Below are positions 20,469 through 29,838 of a DNA stretch of 35,059 nucleotides, piece after piece. Source of the DNA: Verrucomicrobiota bacterium (GTDB lineage: Bacteria > Verrucomicrobiota > Verrucomicrobiia > Limisphaerales > UBA1096). The DNA is taken from contig JABGZB010000033.1 in assembly GCA_018674955.1 (NCBI GenBank), forward strand, positions 1 through 35,059, written 5' to 3'. The position numbers and the translations under genes are program-made. How positions within the stretch are numbered: the stretch's first letter is position 1; every line of letters begins with the position of its first letter. The notes under the pieces are model-generated. The model was not told the DNA's origin. It ran no database searches and worked only from the letters and a program-made list of their open reading frames with translations.

Positions 20469-21683
20469 ATGAAAAAAATTCTACTTACTTTCACTTTTGC
20501 TGCCTTGGCCAACGGCGCGGCGGCGGGCGACTGGACCGGTTTTCGCGGGCCACTTGGCAACGGCGTCTCGGACGAAGTCGGGCTGCCGGTCGCGCTCAAC
20601 GCGAAGAAGCACATCTCGTGGCGGATCGACCTGCCGGGCCGGGGGCTCTCGAGTCCGCTCGTCGTGGGCAATCGCGTTTTTGTCACTGCCAGCGCCGGCA
20701 CGCGGCAGGATCAGTTGCAGATAATTTGCATCAACGCTGCCGATGGCTCGGTGATTTGGCAGCGCCAGTTTTGGGCTATGGGCAGTACGATGTGCCATAA
20801 TAAAACCAGCATCGCCGCCCCCACGCCGGTGACGGATGGCCGACTGCTGTTCGCGATCTTTTCATCGAATGACCTGTTCTGCCTCGACCTCGACGGGAAC
20901 CTCCAGTGGCTGCGCGGCATGACGCTGGATTACCCGAATGCCCGCAACAGCCTCGGCATGGCGTCGTCGCTCGTGCTCGCCGGCGGTGTGCTGGTCGCGC
21001 AGGTGGAGAACGACAGTGAGTCGTTCACGGCCGGACTCGACAAACAAACCGGGGTGAACCTTTGGAGGGCGGATCGTCCGAAGTCAGCCAACTGGACCAC
21101 GGCCACAGTGCAAAAAATCGGGTCGGGGGCGGAGATGCTGCTGCTGCAATCAGGCGATGGTATCCACGCCGTGAACCCGAAAAATGGCGAGGTCGTCTGG
21201 CACTACGCCGACGGCGCATCGACGATCCCGTCGAGCGCGCTGGCCGGTGGAGTACTCTACGTGCCGTCGCACGGTTTGACGGCGCTCGAGTTGGCGGATG
21301 ATGGCAGATCGTTCAAGCAGAAATGGCGCTCGTCGCGACTGCGCCCGGGCACGGCCAGCCCGCTCGTGCACCGCGACCGGGTTTACAGCCTGAACAACGC
21401 CGGCGTGCTGACGTGTGGTGACACCGATAGCGGCAAGCGGCTTTGGCAACTGCGCCTCGACGGGCCGTTCGGCGGCTCGCCCGTGGTGGCTGACAATCAT
21501 CTGTACGCCTTCAACGAGGAGGGCAAGGCGCAGGTGGTGGATTTGTCCGCGCCGGAGGGGCGCATCGCCGGCGAAATGGATTTGGGTGAGATGATCCAGT
21601 GTTCGCCGGCTGTCTCGAATGGCGCGCTTTATGTTCGGAGCAACGGGCGCATCTGGAAGATTGCCCGAAAAACTCAGCTTTGA
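20469..21683 (+). CDS. Exported PQQ-binding-like beta-propeller protein
   Basis: MKKILLTFTFAALANGAAAGDWTGFRGPLGNGVSDE; repeats GSVIWQRQF, GVNLWRAD, GEVVWHYADG, GKRLWQLRLDG. Start moved from 20343 (ORF track) to remove overlap. Confidence 0.85.
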   Translation: MKKILLTFTFAALANGAAAGDWTGFRGPLGNGVSDEVGLPVALNAKKHISWRIDLPGRGLSSPLVVGNRVFVTASAGTRQDQLQIICINAADGSVIWQRQFWAMGSTMCHNKTSIAAPTPVTDGRLLFAIFSSNDLFCLDLDGNLQWLRGMTLDYPNARNSLGMASSLVLAGGVLVAQVENDSESFTAGLDKQTGVNLWRADRPKSANWTTATVQKIGSGAEMLLLQSGDGIHAVNPKNGEVVWHYADGASTIPSSALAGGVLYVPSHGLTALELADDGRSFKQKWRSSRLRPGTASPLVHRDRVYSLNNAGVLTCGDTDSGKRLWQLRLDGPFGGSPVVADNHLYAFNEEGKAQVVDLSAPEGRIAGEMDLGEMIQCSPAVSNGALYVRSNGRIWKIARKTQL

Positions 21684-23278
21684 CAGTGAGCGGTGGGGGT
21701 GAAACTTTCGAGTCGTTGTCGAGTCTCCGACGCGGTCCCGAACTGGCGCCCAATGACGCTAACGGCCATATGCTGTTTGGCACCGCCCTGGCGGAGGCCG
21801 GGCAACCCGGAGAGGCGCTTGGCTATTTGCAGCGTTCGGTGGAACTCGCCCCGTCGTTGGTTCGTGGCCACATCCGGCTGGGCAATCTCCTGCGCGAACT
21901 CAGCCGGACCGGCGAGGCGGTCGAGGCTTACGGGCGGGCGCTCGAGTTGCGGCCCGCCGATCCGTTCATCCTCTCTAACCTTGGCAACGCATGGCTGGAC
22001 TTGAGCGAGGCGGGGCGGGCCATCGAATGCTACCGGCAGTCGCTTGAGATACATCCCGACGCGCCGACCACTTTCAGCAATCTCGTCTTTGCGATGCAGT
22101 ACGACTCGGGGATCAGCCGCGAAGAGATCGCTGCCGCGCACCGGGAATGGGGTGGGCGTTTTGGCCAAGCGCTTGGTCAAGTGGACGCGCTGCCATGCGA
22201 TGGGCGGCGGTCGTTGCGCGTTGGTTTTTTATCGGCCGATTTCCGGTATCACCCGGTCGGCCGCATGGCCTCGGCGCTGTGGCAAAACCTGGATCGGGCC
22301 AGCGTGACGCCGATCGTTTACGACAACTCCGCCAGCGACTCGTCGGCCAAGTGCCAGTACCACGAGTTGGTTGCGGAATGGCATGACATCGCCGCGTTGC
22401 CGGATGACGCCGTGGCGGAACGGATTCGCGTCGACCAACTCGATGTCCTCATCGATTTGTCCGGGCACACTTCCGGGAACCGGCTTGCGGTGCTGGCCCA
22501 AAAGCCGGCGCCGGTTCAGGTCACCCTGTTCGCGTACCCGAACACAACAGGACTGTCGTCGGTGGATTGGCGGATCACCGACTCGCTGGCCGATCCCCCC
22601 GGTGCCGAGTCGCTTTATGTCGAGCAACTGTTGCGGCTGCCGTCGGTGGCGTGGGTGTACGGCGCGCCGAAGAACAGCCCCGAGCCGGGCGCCATGCCGT
22701 GCCTCGCCGGAGAGCCGTTCACGTTTGGCTGTCTGAACAACCCGGCCAAGATCAGCGCGTCGGCGGTGGAAACTTGGAGCGAAATCCTGCGGGTTTGTCC
22801 CGGGTCGAGGCTGTTGTTGCAGACGCGCGACGACCCGGCGCACGAGGGGTTGCTGTTAGTCAAGTTCGAGCGGCACGGCATCGGCGCCGGGCAGCTTGTG
22901 TTTGCCGTGAAAGGGCCGGAGCGCGGTTACCTCGAACTGCACAATCGCATCGACTTGATGCTGGATCCGTTCCCGTACAACGGCGGCGTGTCGACGGGGG
23001 ATTGTCTTTGGATGGGCACGCCGATTTTGGCGCTGGAGGGCGACAGCTACGTGTCGCGGCAGGGGGTGAGCCTGCTGACGAGTGTGGGGTTGCCGGAGTT
23101 GATCGCTGCCGATCGCGAGGCATTAGTGGCCAAGGCGGCGGACTGGTTTGAGTCGCCGGCCCGCTTGGCCAAGCTGGCTGATGGCTTGCGGGGGAGGCTG
23201 CAGCGATCGCCGCTGATGGATCACGCCGCGTACGCCCGGGAATTTACGGAGGCGCTCGAGGGGCTTATTACGGCTTGA
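21680..23278 (+). CDS. TPR + O-GlcNAc transferase (SPINDLY/OGT, glycosyltransferase family 41)-like protein
   Basis: TPR repeats (AEAGQPGEALGYLQRSVELAP) then RVGFLSADFRYHPVGRM, DVLIDLSGHTSGNRLAVLAQKPAPVQVTLFAYPNTTGLSSVDWRITD, FGCLNNPAKIS, LMLDPFPYNGGVSTGDCLWMGTPIL. Start codon uncertain (TTG 21680 overlaps the previous TGA). Confidence 0.85.
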   Translation: MTVSGGGETFESLSSLRRGPELAPNDANGHMLFGTALAEAGQPGEALGYLQRSVELAPSLVRGHIRLGNLLRELSRTGEAVEAYGRALELRPADPFILSNLGNAWLDLSEAGRAIECYRQSLEIHPDAPTTFSNLVFAMQYDSGISREEIAAAHREWGGRFGQALGQVDALPCDGRRSLRVGFLSADFRYHPVGRMASALWQNLDRASVTPIVYDNSASDSSAKCQYHELVAEWHDIAALPDDAVAERIRVDQLDVLIDLSGHTSGNRLAVLAQKPAPVQVTLFAYPNTTGLSSVDWRITDSLADPPGAESLYVEQLLRLPSVAWVYGAPKNSPEPGAMPCLAGEPFTFGCLNNPAKISASAVETWSEILRVCPGSRLLLQTRDDPAHEGLLLVKFERHGIGAGQLVFAVKGPERGYLELHNRIDLMLDPFPYNGGVSTGDCLWMGTPILALEGDSYVSRQGVSLLTSVGLPELIAADREALVAKAADWFESPARLAKLADGLRGRLQRSPLMDHAAYAREFTEALEGLITA

Positions 23279-23666
23279 CGGTGACCCAGTCGATGTCATT
23301 CCGCTCCGCGTATTCGGAGAGTACGCGCTCGTTCTCAATTAGGATGGCCCGGACGATTGACGATTCGTCGGCGTGGCCAATGTGCGGCAAATGATTCGGG
23401 ATAAGGCCAAGCTGCCTGTGGGCATAAACGAGCGCGTAGGCTGCCTCGGCCACGGCCACCAGCGGCAGGGCGTCGTCGGCTTCCTCGACATAATCCTCGA
23501 CCACGTCCGCCAAAAACTCGAGTTGCTCGGCGAGATGTGGGAACTTGGGCGCATCGATCTCGGCAAACTCCAGCTTGAGGGCGGGAAGTTTTTTGTGGAT
23601 TCCCTCGAGAATTTTCGGTGTGATCTGCTCCGCGCCGTGATGGAGGAATTCCGCTATCTCTGACAT
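23268..23666 (-). CDS. DUF1232/YkvA-like small protein
   Basis: MSEIAEFLHHGAEQI...ADDALPLVAVAEAAYALVYAHRQLGLIPNHLPHIGHADESSIVRAIL; start trimmed from 23951. Confidence 0.55.
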   Translation of the reverse strand: MSEIAEFLHHGAEQITPKILEGIHKKLPALKLEFAEIDAPKFPHLAEQLEFLADVVEDYVEEADDALPLVAVAEAAYALVYAHRQLGLIPNHLPHIGHADESSIVRAILIENERVLSEYAERNDIDWVTVKP

Positions 23667-23715
23667 GCCCCGAGGGTGCGTTTGACCTGGGCAAAACTCA
23701 AGTTTGGATTGACGA

Positions 23716-24879
23716 ATGGACACGAAAACAAAACTGGATGAACCGCGCCCGACTCGCGGGCGATGGTGTTGCCGCTGCGTGCGCTTGGCCAAGTGGCTGG
23801 GCGTTGGCGTGCTGTTGTTGTTGGCGCTGCGGGAGGTTTTTTTCTCCGGGCCGTACCTGCCGCTGGCCAAGCCGCATGACAGGCTGATACTCGACATGCA
23901 CTGCCATGTGGCCGGCATCGGCGCGGGCGGCAGCGGCTGCTTTGTTTCCAAGGAACTGCGGAATAATTTCCGGTTTAAAATCTACCTTAAAGCGTTCGGG
24001 GTGACCGTGGCCGAGGCGGAGGAGCAGGGGGATCAGTTGCTGATGGAGCGCTTGGCCAAGGGGATCGGGGAGAGCCAGCGGGTGGGCGCGGCGATCGTCC
24101 TCGCGATGGACGGCGCGGTGGATGCCAACGGGCAACTCGACCGCTCGCGGACGGAGTTTTACATCCCGAACGAGTTTGTCGCCACCGAGACAGCCAAGCA
24201 CTCGAACCTGTATTTTGGGGCGAGCGTCAATCCCCACCGGCCCGACGCGATCGAGCGATTGCAGTGGGCGAAGGACAACGGGGCGCTGCTGGTCAAGTGG
24301 CTGCCGTCGATCCAGTTCATCAATCCTGCTGACCCGGCACACGAGCCGTTTTACAAAAAAATGGTGGTGCTGGATTTGCCGCTGCTGACGCACGCGGGGC
24401 AGGAGCGCTCGTTCACCCACGCGCGGGATGACCTGGCCGACCCGGTGCGGCTGAAGCTGCCGCTGTCGCTCGGGGTGAAGGTGATCGTCGCTCACGCGGC
24501 GTCCACTGGCGAAAACGAGGGGGAGGAAGACATCGACCGGCTCATCGGGATGCTCGGTGATTATCCGAATCTTTACACGGACATCTCAAGCATGACGCAG
24601 GTCAATAAATTGGGATACTTACGGCAGATCATCACCGAGAAACGGATCGAGGGACGGCTGCTTTACGGTTCGGATTTCCCGCTCATCAATACCGCAGTGG
24701 TGACGCCGTGGGCGTTCTCGTTGAACCTGACGCTCAAGCAGATGCAATCGATCGGCGCGATCGAGAACCCGTGGGATCGTGATGTGGCGCTGAAAGAGGT
24801 GCTGGGCGTGCCGGCGGATGTCATGGCCCGCTCGGCGAATTTTTTCGGGGTGCCGCTTGGCCAAGCGGCGGCGGATTAG
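23716..24879 (+). CDS. Amidohydrolase-family (metal-dependent hydrolase) protein with N-terminal TM segment
   Basis: 387 aa; LGVGVLLLLALREVFF; LILDMHCHVAGIG (HxH), LLTHAG, VIVAHAAS, RLLYGSDFPL. Confidence 0.78.
   Translation: MDTKTKLDEPRPTRGRWCCRCVRLAKWLGVGVLLLLALREVFFSGPYLPLAKPHDRLILDMHCHVAGIGAGGSGCFVSKELRNNFRFKIYLKAFGVTVAEAEEQGDQLLMERLAKGIGESQRVGAAIVLAMDGAVDANGQLDRSRTEFYIPNEFVATETAKHSNLYFGASVNPHRPDAIERLQWAKDNGALLVKWLPSIQFINPADPAHEPFYKKMVVLDLPLLTHAGQERSFTHARDDLADPVRLKLPLSLGVKVIVAHAASTGENEGEEDIDRLIGMLGDYPNLYTDISSMTQVNKLGYLRQIITEKRIEGRLLYGSDFPLINTAVVTPWAFSLNLTLKQMQSIGAIENPWDRDVALKEVLGVPADVMARSANFFGVPLGQAAAD
24852..24869. repeat. Longest clean copy seen: 18-bp perfect palindrome GCCGCTTGGCCAAGCGGC
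   Basis: Read directly; in frame it encodes PLGQAA just before the amidohydrolase stop codon. Confidence 0.95.
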
Positions 24880-26240
24880 CGGCCAAGCTGGCCCTCGAGG
24901 TACCGGACGGCCTGACGCACGTCGGTTTGCTGTTCCATTCGGTCGCGCACAAGGCGGCAGGCGTGCAGCACGGTGCCGTGGTCGCGTCCTCCGAAGGCCT
25001 CGCCGATGGAGTTGAGGGATTTGCGGGTCATCTCGCGGGCCAGATACATGGCGATTTGGCGCGGGAAGGCGATGTTCTCCGGCCGGCGCCGGCTGGTCAT
25101 GTCGGCAAAGCGGATGTCGTAATGCTCGGCAACACGTTTCTGGATGTTCTCGATGGAAATGACCGTGCGCCCCTCCTCGTGCAACACGTCCTTGAGCAGA
25201 CTCTCGACGGCGTTGGGAGTCACCGGCTTGCCGGTGAGGGATTGGTAGGAGGACACGCGAACCAGCGCGCCCTCAAGGCGGCGGATGTTGGTGCGGATGC
25301 GCTTGGCCAGGAAACTCACCACTTCATCGGGCAAATCAACACCGAGAGTGACAGCCTTGTTTCGCAGGATGGCAAGGCGCGTCTCAAAATCGGGCGGCTG
25401 CATGTCGGTGACCAAGCCCCACTCGAACCGGGAAACCAGACGTTGCTCGAGATTCTTGATTTCGTTGGCCGGCCGGTCGCAGGTCATCACGATCTGCTTG
25501 TGAGCCTCGTGCAGGGCGTTAAACGTGTGGAAGAATTCCTCCTGAATGCGTTCCTTGCCGGAGAGAAACTGGATGTCATCAATCAGGAGGACATCGGTGT
25601 TGCGGTAGGTGCGTCGGAACTTGGCCAGGTCGTTGTTCTGAATCGCCTCGATGTACTTGTTGGTAAATTTCTCCGACGAAAGGTAGGAGACGTTCAACTT
25701 CGGGTTTTCCGTCAGGACATTGTGGCCGATGGCGTGCAGCAAATGTGTTTTACCCAGCCCCACTCCGCCATAAAGAAACAGGGGATTGTACGAGCGCCCC
25801 GGCGCTTGGGCCACGGCCAGGGATGCGGCGTGCGCAAAGTTGTTGTTGTCGCCGACGACGAAGGAGGAAAAAGTGTTTTTCGGATTGAACAGCTTTGCCG
25901 AAGACGGGCGAGATTGGGCAGATGCCGCCGGCTTGGCTTTGGTGGCTGCGGGGGAGTCCTGAGTTTGGGTTGTAGCACCTTTCTTGGCGCTCTCGTTCAC
26001 CTCAAACTGAACGTTCAGTTTCTTTCCAGTGATGTGGGCCAACACGTCCTGAAGCAGATCCAGATAATTGTCCTTGAGCCATACGGCGCAAAACTCGTTG
26101 GGAACAATCAAGAGGGCTGTTTCCTCATCAATGGAGCCGGGTTGGATTGGGTCAAACCAAAGATTGAAGAGATCCGGGTTGACCATGGTGCGCAAGGTTT
26201 CACTCGCTTGCGTCCATGTTTTTTCAAAAGTGTTCGTCAT
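24876..26240 (-). CDS. dnaA: Chromosomal replication initiator DnaA
   Basis: 454 aa; PLFLYGGVGLGKTHLLHAIG, LLIDDIQFLSGKERIQEEFFHTFN, domain IV FPRQIAMYLAREMTRKSLNSIGEAFGGRDHGTVLHAC. Confidence 0.98.
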   Translation of the reverse strand: MTNTFEKTWTQASETLRTMVNPDLFNLWFDPIQPGSIDEETALLIVPNEFCAVWLKDNYLDLLQDVLAHITGKKLNVQFEVNESAKKGATTQTQDSPAATKAKPAASAQSRPSSAKLFNPKNTFSSFVVGDNNNFAHAASLAVAQAPGRSYNPLFLYGGVGLGKTHLLHAIGHNVLTENPKLNVSYLSSEKFTNKYIEAIQNNDLAKFRRTYRNTDVLLIDDIQFLSGKERIQEEFFHTFNALHEAHKQIVMTCDRPANEIKNLEQRLVSRFEWGLVTDMQPPDFETRLAILRNKAVTLGVDLPDEVVSFLAKRIRTNIRRLEGALVRVSSYQSLTGKPVTPNAVESLLKDVLHEEGRTVISIENIQKRVAEHYDIRFADMTSRRRPENIAFPRQIAMYLAREMTRKSLNSIGEAFGGRDHGTVLHACRLVRDRMEQQTDVRQAVRYLEGQLGR

Positions 26241-26701
26241 CGGGGGGGTGATAGCAGGGTTATTCAGTTTTTATTCACTCTCTACCATCGTGCCCTCGGA
26301 ACAAAGCCAACCCGGTTGGCATTGATTGCTGAACGCGGGTTGAAAATCGTCTCGGAGAACGCTCCAGATTGACTTCGAAAAACACTATATTATAAATCAT
26401 AAACTTATGGTTTCCAGTTGGTTGGGTTACACCAACTGGTGGGTTGCTTTTTTCGGTTGGGTTGCATTTTGTGGGGCGGTTGAACCACTCAATGCGCGGG
26501 GCAAAGTATTACCAATGCTGTATTTTATCCAGCGTAAGCTATTAACTTTTATCCACACTTTATTCACAGTTTTCTTCCCGCTTGTACCACTAACAGCTAC
26601 TGCTTGCGATTTATTGGGTCATCGCGCTCAATCCTCGCTCTCAGTTGGTCACCTTGACCGGTAAAAAACAAAAACGGAGGCGAGTTGGCGCGGGAGCACC
26701 C
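26241..26701. other. oriC: Putative replication origin (oriC) region upstream of dnaA
   Basis: Non-coding, AT-richer; perfect DnaA box TTATCCACA 26549-26557; near matches TTATTCACA 26560-26568, TTATCCAGC 26525-26533, TTATTCACT 26271-26279; AT tract AACACTATATTATAAATCATAAACTT 26381-26406. Confidence 0.5.
26414..26439. repeat. Inverted repeat CCAGTTGGT-8 nt-ACCAACTGG between dnaA and glnB
   Basis: 9-bp perfect arms at 26414-26422 and 26431-26439. Confidence 0.85.
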
Positions 26702-27121
<420 letters not shown>

Positions 27122-27210
27122 TTATTAATAAAAGTTTTCCCTGTTCCTGTCGAAACAGACTTGACACGGAAACAAAATCGGCCTCCTAAGGCATCATCAG
27201 CATCGCATGT

Positions 27211-27507
27211 TCAGTCGCCAAACAGCTTGTTAAATGTGCCCTTGGCTTCCTCCATCCGCTTGTTCGCGCCGATGCTTCCTGACCAGTCGCGTTGCGCGAA
27301 GTCGAAGTACTCACAGAAGTTCGACCGGTTTTTTTCCGTCACCGGCTCGGCGCGCCGCTCGCGGCATTGGTACGCCACACCGCGGTCGTGGAAAACGCAA
27401 TTGAGGCAGGCGCGCAAATCCTCGTTGCAGCCGGGGCAGACATCACTTCGGCCGGGCTGGCCGTCGATTGTCCATTCCGTACCGCAGCTGTGGCAATGCC
27501 GGTTCAT
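27211..27507 (-). CDS. Small cysteine-rich (zinc-ribbon-like) hypothetical protein
   Basis: 98 aa; CHSCGTEW...CPGCNEDLRACLNCVFHD...CRERRAEPVTEKNRSNFCEYFDF. Confidence 0.7.
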   Translation of the reverse strand: MNRHCHSCGTEWTIDGQPGRSDVCPGCNEDLRACLNCVFHDRGVAYQCRERRAEPVTEKNRSNFCEYFDFAQRDWSGSIGANKRMEEAKGTFNKLFGD

Positions 27508-27512
27508 CGTCG

Positions 27513-29537
27513 TTACCCGCCGATCGCCTGGCCAAGCGCCGGGTTCGGCCTCGCGCTGGCTTCGCTCGCTTGGCCAAGTGCTTTGCGGATTTGTTCAGCC
27601 GTGTTGGCACCGGTGAGGCCGTGCTTTTGACGGAGGTAACCCACCGACGAGGCGTGCTCGATGAACTGGTCTGGCCAGCCGATGCGCACCACCGGCGTGG
27701 TTATGCCGCAGTCGCCCAAATGATCGCGCACGATGCTGCCGTAGCCGCCCTTGATCACGTGATCCTCGATGGTGACGATCACGTCCGCCGCCTGTGCGAA
27801 AAACTCGGTGGTGCCGCCGTCGATCGGCTTTGTAAAACGCGGATTGATGATCGCGGCGTCGATGTTTTCCGCGCCGAGTTCCTCGATGGCCTTGTCGGCG
27901 ATGCCACGCATCGGGCCAAGCGGGAAGAACGCCACTTTCGGTTTGCCGCTGTTGGCGAAATTTTGCCGCACCTCGGCCTTGCCGATCTCGATCAGCGCCG
28001 GTTGTTCCTTCACCGCGACGCCCTCGCCGCTGCCACGCGGGTAGCGGATGAAGGCCGGTTGGTTTTGATGCGTGGCGGTGAACATCATGTCCGCCAACTC
28101 GTCCTCGTCGCCGGGCGCCATCGCGATGATGCCGGGTACGCAGCTCAGGTACGCGATGTCGAACAACCCGTGATGCGTCGGCCCGTCGTTGGCTGAGAGT
28201 CCGGCGCGGTCCATGCAGAACGTCACCGGCAGGTTTTGCAGCGCGACGTCGTGGATGATCATGTCGTAAGCGCGCTGCAGGAAGGTCGAGTAAATGGCGC
28301 ACACCGGTCGGTATCCCATCGTGGCCATGCCGGCGGCAAACAGCACGGCATGCTCCTCGGCGATGCCGACGTCGAAGTAGCGATCCGGCATGGCTTTCTC
28401 CAGCGCCGAGAGGCCGGTGCCGCTGGGCATCGCGGCGGTGATGCCGACGACCGAGGTGTCTTTTTGGCAAAGTTTTACCATGGTCTGCCCAAACACATCC
28501 TGATATTTTGGCGGTGTGTCGGGCTTGGAGGGGAGGCTTTCACCGGTGGCCGGATTGTATCCACCGGTGCCGTGAAATTTCTCCGGATGATCGAGGGCAG
28601 CGTTGAAGCCCTTGCCTTTCTTGGTGATCACGTGGATGACGATCGGCTGGTCGCACGTCTTGGCGAACTCGAGCGTTTCAATCAGCAGTGGCAGGTCGTG
28701 CCCGTCGATCGGGCCAAGGTAGCGCATACCAAATTCCTCGAACACAAGGCTGCTGCCGAAGCCGCCGCGGCCATCGCTGTCCAGCGTCTCCTCATTGTGC
28801 TGCAGCGCCGCCTGCGTGACGGTGCCTTTAAGCGCTTCCTGTCCCTTGAGGCCCAGACGCAGCGCCAGTTTTCCCGAGGGCACCTTGGCGATGAACTTTT
28901 GCAGGTCGCGGGTGATCTTGTTGTAGCCCGGATTGGTGATCAGCTTGTTGAGATAGGTCGAGATGGCGCCGACGTTTTTGGCGATCGACCACTCGTTATC
29001 GTTGAGGATGCCGATGAATTTTTTTGTCGTGTGCGCGATGTTGTTCAGTGCCTCGAACGAGATGCCGTTGGTCAGTGCCGCGTCGCCAAAGACGCAGACG
29101 ATATTCTCGCCGCTGCCGCGCTGGTCGCGTGCTGCGGCCATGCCGAGTGCGGCTGACAAAGCCGTGCCGGCGTGGCCGGCGCCGTAGCTGTCGTGCTCGC
29201 TCTCGGTGCGCAGCGCGAAGCCGTTTAGCCCGTCGGTGGTGCGGATGGTGCGGAAGCGCTCCTTCCGGCCGGTGAGCAGCTTGTGCACGTACGACTGGTG
29301 GCTGACGTCCCAGACGAACTTGTCCTTCGGCGTCTCGAACACGCGATGCATTGCCAGCGTCAGTTCCACCACGCCGAGGTTCGGGCCGAGGTGGCCGCCG
29401 TTCTTCGACAGACCGTTGATTAACTCCTCGCGCAATTCCTTCGCAAGTTTTTCCAGTTGCTTCACCGTCAACTTTTTGACGTGGGCCGGGTGGTCCACCA
29501 TGTCGAGGTAGCGGTTGGGGGTATCGATTTTTGCCAT
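27513..29537 (-). CDS. dxs: 1-deoxy-D-xylulose-5-phosphate synthase
   Basis: FVWDVSHQSYVHKLLTGRKERF, GAGHAGTALSAALGMAAARD, CVFGDAALTNG, DVGIAEEHAVLFAAGMA, LSANDGPTHHGLFDIAYL; start set at MAKIDTPNRYL. Confidence 0.96.
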   Translation of the reverse strand: MAKIDTPNRYLDMVDHPAHVKKLTVKQLEKLAKELREELINGLSKNGGHLGPNLGVVELTLAMHRVFETPKDKFVWDVSHQSYVHKLLTGRKERFRTIRTTDGLNGFALRTESEHDSYGAGHAGTALSAALGMAAARDQRGSGENIVCVFGDAALTNGISFEALNNIAHTTKKFIGILNDNEWSIAKNVGAISTYLNKLITNPGYNKITRDLQKFIAKVPSGKLALRLGLKGQEALKGTVTQAALQHNEETLDSDGRGGFGSSLVFEEFGMRYLGPIDGHDLPLLIETLEFAKTCDQPIVIHVITKKGKGFNAALDHPEKFHGTGGYNPATGESLPSKPDTPPKYQDVFGQTMVKLCQKDTSVVGITAAMPSGTGLSALEKAMPDRYFDVGIAEEHAVLFAAGMATMGYRPVCAIYSTFLQRAYDMIIHDVALQNLPVTFCMDRAGLSANDGPTHHGLFDIAYLSCVPGIIAMAPGDEDELADMMFTATHQNQPAFIRYPRGSGEGVAVKEQPALIEIGKAEVRQNFANSGKPKVAFFPLGPMRGIADKAIEELGAENIDAAIINPRFTKPIDGGTTEFFAQAADVIVTIEDHVIKGGYGSIVRDHLGDCGITTPVVRIGWPDQFIEHASSVGYLRQKHGLTGANTAEQIRKALGQASEASARPNPALGQAIGG

Positions 29538-29538
29538 G

Positions 29539-29796
29539 TTAAAATTCGACTGAATCATCATCGACGAGTTCGTCCTCGCCGTCGGCGTTGGGTTGCAGTT
29601 TCTGTATTTTCAGCTCGGCTGCCTCGAGCTTGGCTTGGCAGCCTTTGGCCAGGCGCGTGCCTTCCTCGTAGCGCTCGAGCAGTTTCTCGAGCGGTAGATC
29701 GTCGCCCTCCATCTCCTCGACGATGCCTTCGAGCTTTTTCAGCCCCTCCTCAAAGGGCACTTCATCCGTTGGGTTGTCTTTTTTTTTCGCAGCCAC
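29539..29796 (-). CDS. xseB: Exodeoxyribonuclease VII small subunit
   Basis: 85 aa; FEEGLKKLEGIVEEMEGDDLPLEKLLERYEEGTRLAKGCQAKLEAAELKIQKL. Confidence 0.93.
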   Translation of the reverse strand: MAAKKKDNPTDEVPFEEGLKKLEGIVEEMEGDDLPLEKLLERYEEGTRLAKGCQAKLEAAELKIQKLQPNADGEDELVDDDSVEF

Positions 29797-29838
29797 GCGA
29801 CCAGCAAGCTAAAGCAGCTTGGCCAACCGGACAAGCGG

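Noticed and set aside
24927-26372. 481 aa ORF antisense to dnaA
   Set aside because: Shadow ORF in GC-rich sequence; dnaA on the other strand is unambiguous.
27160-27180. TTGACA-like box near 27161 as a promoter
   Set aside because: No good downstream -10 or + strand gene; flanking genes are on the - strand.
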